From Vibrio ordalii ATCC 33509 (GTDB lineage: Bacteria; Pseudomonadota; Gammaproteobacteria; Enterobacterales; Vibrionaceae): a stretch of DNA of 53,974 bases. The notes under the pieces were generated by a model. That model worked only from the letters and a program-made list of their open reading frames with translations, was not told where the DNA came from and ran no database searches. Location of the stretch: positions 1-53,974 of the forward strand of contig AEZC01000066.1 in NCBI GenBank assembly GCA_000257205.1, written 5' to 3'. Position 1 is the first letter of the stretch; the number at the start of each line of letters is the position of its first letter. Made by a program: the position numbers and the translations under genes. Positions 48,552 to 53,974 of this stretch are shown one piece after another.

Positions 48552-50138
48552 ATGGAACTTATCCTAATTTCAGCAGCTTTTTTCGCAGGATTTATTGCCT
48601 TGAAGTGCAACTTACCCCCATTGGTTGGATTTTTAGTTGCTGGGTTTGGCCTTAATGCTGCCGGCTACCACAGCAGCGACACCATTTTACTCCTAGCTGA
48701 TTTAGGGGTGACCTTATTGCTGTTCACAATTGGACTTAAGCTGGAGATTAAAACCTTACTGGCTAGAGAGATTTGGGCTGGCGCCACAGTTCATAACCTC
48801 CTTTCTACAGGGATTTTCAGCATTGCTTTATTGATATTCAAATACTTAGGCGTTAGTAGTCTAGCCTCTATGTCAATTGAACAATTAGTTCTGCTTGGTT
48901 TTGCTTTGTCATTCTCCAGTACTGTTTTTGCGGTTAAATCACTGCAAGAGAAAGGAGAAATGAACGCGACATACGCTACTATCACCATCGGTATTCTTGT
49001 AATGCAAGATATCTTTGCTGTCATATTTTTAACTGTCTCGACTGGAAAACTTCCTCATTGGTACGCTGCCACTTTATTGATCCTGCCCTTTATGCGGCCA
49101 CTATTTTACAAACTGCTCGACTGGGTTGGTCACGGTGAAATGCTTGTTCTATTTGGTATATTTTTTGCGTTAGTGGTCGGAGCAGGATCATTTGAATTGG
49201 TTGGGATGAAACCCGATCTTGGTGCTCTGATTTTAGGCATGCTGCTAGCAGGCCATCGCAAAGCATCTGAGTTGTCAAAATCACTCTTTAATCTAAAAGA
49301 GCTGTTTCTCGTCTGCTTTTTCCTCAACATTGGACTATCAGAACAACCCACAATGACTGGGTTTGCGCTCGCATTGTTGATCTTACTGCTGCTTCCAATC
49401 AAAGCAATTCTCTATTTCTGGGTACTCAACCGCTTTAAATTCCGAGTGAGGACTTCACTGTTGGCCACCTTGTCTTTATTCAATTTCAGTGAATTTGGGC
49501 TAATTGTGGGTGGTCTTGCTTTTAAAATGGGGTGGATGTCGGGTGACATATTAGTTGCGTTAGCCATTGCGGTATCCATTTCATTTGTGATCGCAGCACC
49601 AATAAGCCGTAAAGGCCATGAACTCTACCAACATTCACGGCAATGGTTGAAAGAACATGCCGCAGAAAAACTCAACACCAAAGATCAATTAATTAACCCG
49701 GGTCACGCTCAGGTACTTATATTAGGAATGGGCCGAATTGGTACAGGTGCATATGATGAATTGCACTCTCGTTATGGCAAAATAAGTTTAGGCATAGAAG
49801 TCCGGGAAGAGGTTGCTCATGATCATCGTTCACAAGGACGCAATGTTATTGCTGGTGATGCAACCGACCCTGATTTCTGGGAGCGCATTCTAGACACTGG
49901 TAATGTAAAACTCGTACTGCTTGCTATGCCGCATCATCAAGGTAACCAAATCGCGCTGTCTCAATTACAACACCGTAATTTTAAAGGACAAATCGCAGCC
50001 ATCGCCGAATACCCAGACCAATTGGAATCGCTATTGGAAAGTGGTGTTGATGCGGCATTCAACATCTATAACGAAGCGGGTAGCGGTTTTGCCCGCCATG
50101 TATGTAAACAGCTCCAACCTAATTTTACTAAACCGTAA
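48552..50138 (+). CDS. cation:proton antiporter with RCK/TrkA-N domain
   Basis: CPA2-type membrane protein, 528 aa, related to KefB/KefC and YbaL. About 12 hydrophobic segments in the first ~375 residues, including LPPLVGFLVAGFGLN, LADLGVTLLLFTIGLKLEIK and FALSFSSTVFAVKSL. A C-terminal Rossmann-like domain (LILGMGRIGTGAYDELH) probably binds nucleotide. It likely exchanges K+ or Na+ for protons; the specific ion cannot be read from sequence. It has its own ribosome site (AAAGGA) and an inverted repeat downstream. Confidence 0.87.
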   Translation: MELILISAAFFAGFIALKCNLPPLVGFLVAGFGLNAAGYHSSDTILLLADLGVTLLLFTIGLKLEIKTLLAREIWAGATVHNLLSTGIFSIALLIFKYLGVSSLASMSIEQLVLLGFALSFSSTVFAVKSLQEKGEMNATYATITIGILVMQDIFAVIFLTVSTGKLPHWYAATLLILPFMRPLFYKLLDWVGHGEMLVLFGIFFALVVGAGSFELVGMKPDLGALILGMLLAGHRKASELSKSLFNLKELFLVCFFLNIGLSEQPTMTGFALALLILLLLPIKAILYFWVLNRFKFRVRTSLLATLSLFNFSEFGLIVGGLAFKMGWMSGDILVALAIAVSISFVIAAPISRKGHELYQHSRQWLKEHAAEKLNTKDQLINPGHAQVLILGMGRIGTGAYDELHSRYGKISLGIEVREEVAHDHRSQGRNVIAGDATDPDFWERILDTGNVKLVLLAMPHHQGNQIALSQLQHRNFKGQIAAIAEYPDQLESLLESGVDAAFNIYNEAGSGFARHVCKQLQPNFTKP

Positions 50139-50187
50139 TAATGTCTAGGTAAGCCATAGCAATTTTTAGATAAAACATTGTCATTTC

Positions 50188-50228
50188 TATGCCCAACTCA
50201 ATACGGCCCCAGAGCTTAGTTGGGCATA
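50188..50228 (+). terminator. inverted repeat after the antiporter gene
   Basis: An 11-bp perfect stem (tatgcccaact / agttgggcata) with a 19-nt loop lies 50 bp past the stop. The T-run is poor, so termination is uncertain. Confidence 0.5.
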
Positions 50229-50276
50229 ATTTACCCATCAGCGCTCAAAAACAGAAAACAAATAGAAAAAATTCAC

Positions 50277-50292
50277 ATAAAATGCATTTTAT
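50277..50292. promoter_or_regulatory. 16-bp palindrome upstream of asnB
   Basis: ataaaatgcattttat is a perfect palindrome 119 bp before asnB, in AT-rich DNA. It resembles an operator for a dimeric regulator such as an ArgR- or AsnC-type protein, but the factor is not identified. Confidence 0.4.
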
Positions 50293-50410
50293 TTAAATCA
50301 AATCCACCAGCATGCGTCTTATATGATATTAACAACACCATATGGTTGCTTTTTTTAACCAAAATGGCAAATTAGGCCCAACAGATTAAAAATCATCAAA
50401 AGGAAGTTGT

Positions 50411-52075
50411 ATGTGTTCTATATTTGGCATTCTTGATATTAAAAGTGATGCAACAGCGTTACGCCCAATAGCGCTAGAGATGTCTAAAAAAATGCGTCAC
50501 CGCGGCCCTGACTGGTCTGGCATCTATGCTTCAGAAAAAGCAATCTTGGCTCATGAGCGCCTTTCTATTGTCGGTTTAAACAGCGGCGCACAACCCCTTT
50601 ATAGCCCAAATAAAAAGCACATATTAGCGGTCAATGGTGAGATTTATAACCACAAAGAAATTCGTGCTCGTTACCAAGGCAAATACGATTTTCAAACCGA
50701 CTCTGACTGCGAAGTGATATTAGCGCTTTATGCAGACATGGGTGCCGCGCTGCTTGAAGAACTCAACGGTATCTTTGCCTTTGTGCTCTATGATGAAGAA
50801 AAAGATGAGTACCTTATCGGGCGTGATCACATTGGTATCATCCCTCTGTATCAAGGCCATGACGAACACGGTAACTACTATATCGCCTCCGAAATGAAAG
50901 CGTTGGTGAGCGTTTGTAAAACCATCAGTGAATTTCCTCCTGGTAGTTACTACAGCTCGAAAGAGGCTGGTCCGCAGCGCTACTATATTCGAGATTGGAA
51001 TGAATACGCGGCAGTCCAAGGCAATAGCAGTAGTAAAGAAGATCTAAAACAAGCATTAGAAGCGGCCGTTAAGCGCCAACTGATGACAGACGTACCTTAT
51101 GGTGTTTTGCTTTCTGGAGGATTGGACTCTTCAATTACGTCAGCCATTGCGAAACGTTACGCTGCCATGCGAATTGAAGATGATGAACAATCAGAAGCGT
51201 GGTGGCCACAGCTTCACTCTTTTGCGGTGGGTTTAGACGGTGCTCCAGACCTTAAAGCCGCCCGCGAAGTGGCTGAAAAAATTGGCACTGTACACCACGA
51301 AATGACTTATACCATCCAAGAGGGTTTAGATGCTATTCGTGATGTTATTTACCACATTGAAACGTATGACGTGACGACGATTCGAGCCTCTACTCCTATG
51401 TATTTGATGGGGCGAAAAATCAAAGCAATGGGTATCAAAATGGTCCTTTCTGGCGAAGGAGCGGATGAGATCTTCGGTGGTTACTTATACTTCCACAAAG
51501 CACCAAACGCGCAAGAATTCCACGAAGAAACTGTGCGTAAACTGCTGGCGTTGAACTTGTTTGACTGCGCTCGCGCTAATAAGTCTTTAGCAGCTTGGGG
51601 AGTGGAAGGACGCGTTCCTTTCCTAGACAAGGAGTTTATTGATGTGGCGATGAGGCTTAACCCTGCTGACAAAATGTGTGGTAATGGAAAAATGGAAAAA
51701 CACATTCTACGTGAGTGCTTTGAAGATTATCTTCCAGCCTCGATTGCTTGGCGTCAAAAAGAGCAATTTTCCGATGGTGTGGGCTATAGCTGGATTGACA
51801 CCCTAAAGAGTGTTGCTGAAGAAAAAATTACCGATCAGCAGATGGAAACAGCAAAATACCGCTTCCCATATAATACTCCAGCGACAAAAGAAGGGTATGT
51901 TTACCGCGAGATCTTTGAAGAGCTGTTCCCGTTAGAGTCGGCTGCGCAATGCGTTCCTGGAGGTCCTTCTGTGGCTTGTTCTTCCGCCAAAGCAATTGAG
52001 TGGGATGAATCCTTTAAAAATTGTATTGACCCATCAGGCCGAGCTGTCAAAGCGGTACACAATGAAGCGTACTGA
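50411..52075 (+). CDS. asnB: asparagine synthase B (glutamine-hydrolysing)
   Basis: Makes asparagine from aspartate, glutamine and ATP. 554 aa, the same as E. coli AsnB. The class II glutaminase domain has Cys2 (MCSIFGILD), RHRGPDWSG and VNGEIYNHKEIR. The synthetase domain has the ATP pyrophosphatase loop LLSGGLDSSI and LSGEGADEIFGGY. AAAGGAAG precedes the ATG. It is monocistronic, with a terminator after it. Confidence 0.97.
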   Translation: MCSIFGILDIKSDATALRPIALEMSKKMRHRGPDWSGIYASEKAILAHERLSIVGLNSGAQPLYSPNKKHILAVNGEIYNHKEIRARYQGKYDFQTDSDCEVILALYADMGAALLEELNGIFAFVLYDEEKDEYLIGRDHIGIIPLYQGHDEHGNYYIASEMKALVSVCKTISEFPPGSYYSSKEAGPQRYYIRDWNEYAAVQGNSSSKEDLKQALEAAVKRQLMTDVPYGVLLSGGLDSSITSAIAKRYAAMRIEDDEQSEAWWPQLHSFAVGLDGAPDLKAAREVAEKIGTVHHEMTYTIQEGLDAIRDVIYHIETYDVTTIRASTPMYLMGRKIKAMGIKMVLSGEGADEIFGGYLYFHKAPNAQEFHEETVRKLLALNLFDCARANKSLAAWGVEGRVPFLDKEFIDVAMRLNPADKMCGNGKMEKHILRECFEDYLPASIAWRQKEQFSDGVGYSWIDTLKSVAEEKITDQQMETAKYRFPYNTPATKEGYVYREIFEELFPLESAAQCVPGGPSVACSSAKAIEWDESFKNCIDPSGRAVKAVHNEAY

Positions 52076-52100
52076 TCCAATCCTTGAGTGATACATAACA

Positions 52101-52128
52101 TAAAAGGCGCTGAATGCGCCTTTTATGT
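52101..52128. terminator. bidirectional terminator, asnB/rfaH
   Basis: The stem taaaaggcgc / gcgcctttta around a 4-nt loop lies between convergent asnB and rfaH. Confidence 0.88.
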
Positions 52129-52156
52129 GTCTAAATAGCTTACTGTAGAGAGCCAA

Positions 52157-52657
52157 TCACGAATCCAATTCTAAATGCTTATTATCAATGCTCATCGGTA
52201 TCACTTGGCTGATCATTTTAACCAACATAATCGAACGCATCTCGCCATCGGGTTCTTGATAAATGGCATCAATTCCTGAAAATTGCCCACTTTTAAGCCT
52301 AACCACCTGTCCTTTTTCAGGAATATTGAGCGATGTCATCGGTTTTTTCATTTGGTCGAGTGACTTTAACTCGCCGATCAAATCACCGTCTAACTCCTTA
52401 GGATGCGGACCAAATCGAATGAAATCGACTACACCACGAGTAGAGCGAACACTAGTAAAAGTTGGGCCAATTTCAAAATCAAAGTAAATGAACATATAGG
52501 AGGGAAAAAGTGGCTCTTTGACAACTTGCCGCTTACCCCGAAGAATTCTCTCTAACTCAATTTCTGGGTAGAAACATTCGACACCTTGATTTTCAAGGTG
52601 TGCTTTAGCACGCCTCTGATCGCCACGTTTACAATACAACAAATACCAACGTTTCAT
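52157..52657 (-). CDS. rfaH: transcription antitermination protein RfaH
   Basis: NusG paralogue that joins RNA polymerase at ops sites and promotes expression of long envelope operons such as polysaccharide loci. 166 aa. The NGN domain begins WYLLYCKRGDQRRAKAHLENQGVECFYP; the C-terminal KOW-type domain carries KGQVVRLKSGQFSGIDAIYQ. The length and the WYLLYCK start distinguish it from NusG. No good ops site was seen in this window. Confidence 0.93.
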   Translation of the reverse strand: MKRWYLLYCKRGDQRRAKAHLENQGVECFYPEIELERILRGKRQVVKEPLFPSYMFIYFDFEIGPTFTSVRSTRGVVDFIRFGPHPKELDGDLIGELKSLDQMKKPMTSLNIPEKGQVVRLKSGQFSGIDAIYQEPDGEMRSIMLVKMISQVIPMSIDNKHLELDS

Positions 52658-52964
52658 TTTATTCCTAGCTACTGCTTTTCTTTTTCTTGAATCCTAACAT
52701 CATCCATCTTCTCAATAAACGGCTAATAAACCAAACACAACAATAAACACTTTATGTCCGAGTAAGGAAAATTCAACAAATCAGTAATGAAAGATAAGTT
52801 TTCATGAGGCAACAAAACTTTACTGATAGACAAAACCACTATTAAAAAACAATAAGTTAATCAACACCACCAGAATGAAACACTGATTTTACTCATTGCG
52901 ATACGCTAAAAGCCAATGTATATCTAAAGCACAATTTTTCTCATCTCAAATACTAATAATTCTT
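52658..52964. other. intergenic region, rfaH to peptide transporter
   Basis: An AT-rich 307-bp gap between two divergent genes. It should hold both promoters, but I see no confident -35/-10 pair, operator, repeat or RNA gene in it. Confidence 0.6.
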
Positions 52965-53974
52965 ATGACAAACCAACATCAATACTTTGGGCACCCAAGG
53001 GGCCTATTTTTACTTTTTGGCACAGAGCTATGGGAACGTTTTTCGTATTATGCGATGCGCGCCATTTTGGTACTTTACATAACAGACGCGACTATAAATG
53101 GGGGGCTAGGTTGGTCAACCAAAGATGCTCTCGATCTTTACGGTACTTATACTGGGCTAGTCTATATAACACCTCTTATTGGCGGCTATCTTGCCGACAA
53201 CTATCTTGGGCAACGTCGTTCAATTCTGATTGGTGGTGCGTTAATGGCTATTGGCCAATTTACTCTTGCACTACCTGCTGATGCATTGGGGATCGGTTCC
53301 CTACACACTTTCTATTTAGGCCTTGCATTGCTTATCTGCGGTAACGGTCTATTTAAGCCCAATATCTCAACAATGGTTGGTGACCTATATAATGAAGGTG
53401 ATAACCGTCGTGATGGCGCGTTCACCATCTTCTACATGGGGATCAATTTAGGTGCGCTACTTGCTGGTGTGATCTCTGGTTCTGTTACTAACTCATTTGG
53501 TTGGAAAGCAGGTTTTGTGGCGGCTGGTATTGGTATGCTGATCAGCCTTGTGATGCAAATGGCAATGGCTCAATCATGGCTTGGTGATATTGGCCGTGAA
53601 CCAGCAGCGAAGCGTGATCTAAAGCTGAAAAAATCAGCAAATAAAGAACCACTAACAAAAGCAGAAGTAGATCGTATCAAAGTTATCCTTGTGATGAGTT
53701 TATTTACCATCGTTTTCTGGGCGGGTTTCGAACAAGCGGGTGGTTTAATGAACATTTACACGCAGCAATACACTGATCGTATGATCGGTGGTTTTGAGGT
53801 ACCTGCGGCTTGGTTCCAATCGTTAAATCCATTTTTCATTATTACTCTTGCCCCTGTATTAGCCGTATTATGGGTAAAATTAGGTAAGCGTGAACCAAAC
53901 TCGCCAATGAAGTTTGCATTAGCGATGTTCTTCTTAGCCCTAGGCTTCCTATGGTATGCGCCCCATGATCCCAC
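52965..53974 (+). CDS. POT-family proton-dependent oligopeptide transporter, cut by right edge
   Basis: The open frame from ATG 52965 to the window end gives 336 residues with no stop. Proton-coupled di/tripeptide symporter family (DtpA/TppB-like). Signatures: FGTELWERFSYYAMRAILVLY with the ExxER-type motif; GLVYITPLIGGYLADNYLGQRR; FKPNISTMVGDLY; and FYMGINLGALLAG. About eight membrane segments are present before the edge; the family has 12-14. There is no clear ribosome site just upstream (AATACTAATAATTCTT), so translation may be weak or the start may differ. Confidence 0.9.
   Translation, partial: MTNQHQYFGHPRGLFLLFGTELWERFSYYAMRAILVLYITDATINGGLGWSTKDALDLYGTYTGLVYITPLIGGYLADNYLGQRRSILIGGALMAIGQFTLALPADALGIGSLHTFYLGLALLICGNGLFKPNISTMVGDLYNEGDNRRDGAFTIFYMGINLGALLAGVISGSVTNSFGWKAGFVAAGIGMLISLVMQMAMAQSWLGDIGREPAAKRDLKLKKSANKEPLTKAEVDRIKVILVMSLFTIVFWAGFEQAGGLMNIYTQQYTDRMIGGFEVPAAWFQSLNPFFIITLAPVLAVLWVKLGKREPNSPMKFALAMFFLALGFLWYAPHDP

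Noticed and set aside
1..53974. CRISPR arrays, rRNA or tRNA genes, insertion sequences, integrases
   Set aside because: None were recognised on reading both strands; the repeats present are the coding repeats and short motifs already listed.

Overview
The window is chromosomal DNA from a Vibrio. The rsxABCDGE operon, motY, a hubP/fimV polar-organiser gene, the cvpA-purF / dedD / folC / accD / truA / hubP / glnS order and the nagE-nagA-nagC group all look like a Vibrio large chromosome. The left third holds a catechol siderophore locus whose gene content matches the vanchrobactin (vab/fvt) cluster of Vibrio anguillarum. V. anguillarum or a close relative such as V. ordalii is therefore the best guess. 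Species and strain cannot be fixed from this sequence alone.

Region 1 (1-800): the start of an unrecognised leftward gene cut by the window edge, then an A+T-rich gap with a tetranucleotide repeat, a perfect palindrome and a Fur-type promoter. Region 2 (826-21695): the siderophore locus. It holds a DAHP synthase that feeds chorismate (vabG), isochorismate synthase (vabC), isochorismatase/aryl carrier (vabB), the DHB-forming dehydrogenase (vabA), DHB-AMP ligase (vabE), a dimodular NRPS (vabF), an MbtH-like helper, a Fes-like esterase (vabH), an MFS exporter (vabS), a TonB-dependent receptor (fvtA) and a phosphopantetheinyl transferase (vabD). Four AT-rich Fur-box-like regions sit before vabG, between vabA and vabC, before vabB, and between vabH and fvtA. 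The NRPS reads C-A-PCP-E-C-A-PCP-TE, which fits a DHB-D-Arg-L-Ser product.

The most notable observation is that two genes of this locus are broken as sequenced. A perfect 20-bp tandem duplication (10937-10976) frameshifts vabF at the start of its second adenylation domain. A one-base deficit in an A7 tract (18895-18901) frameshifts fvtA just after its signal peptide. Restoring either gives a full-length reading frame, so the strain may be a non-producer, may switch reversibly, or may carry sequencing errors.

Region 3 (21853-28866): rsxABCDGE electron-transport operon, then nth and gloA. Region 4 (28974-32064): motY, rnt and a Na+/H+ antiporter family gene. Region 5 (32147-43796): leftward housekeeping genes purF, cvpA (with a PurR-type operator), dedD, folC, accD, truA, hubP and glnS. 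Region 6 (44124-48453): N-acetylglucosamine uptake and catabolism, nagE divergent from nagA-nagC, with candidate NagC and CRP sites between them. Region 7 (48552-53974): a cation:proton antiporter, asnB, rfaH, and the start of a POT-family peptide transporter cut by the right edge.
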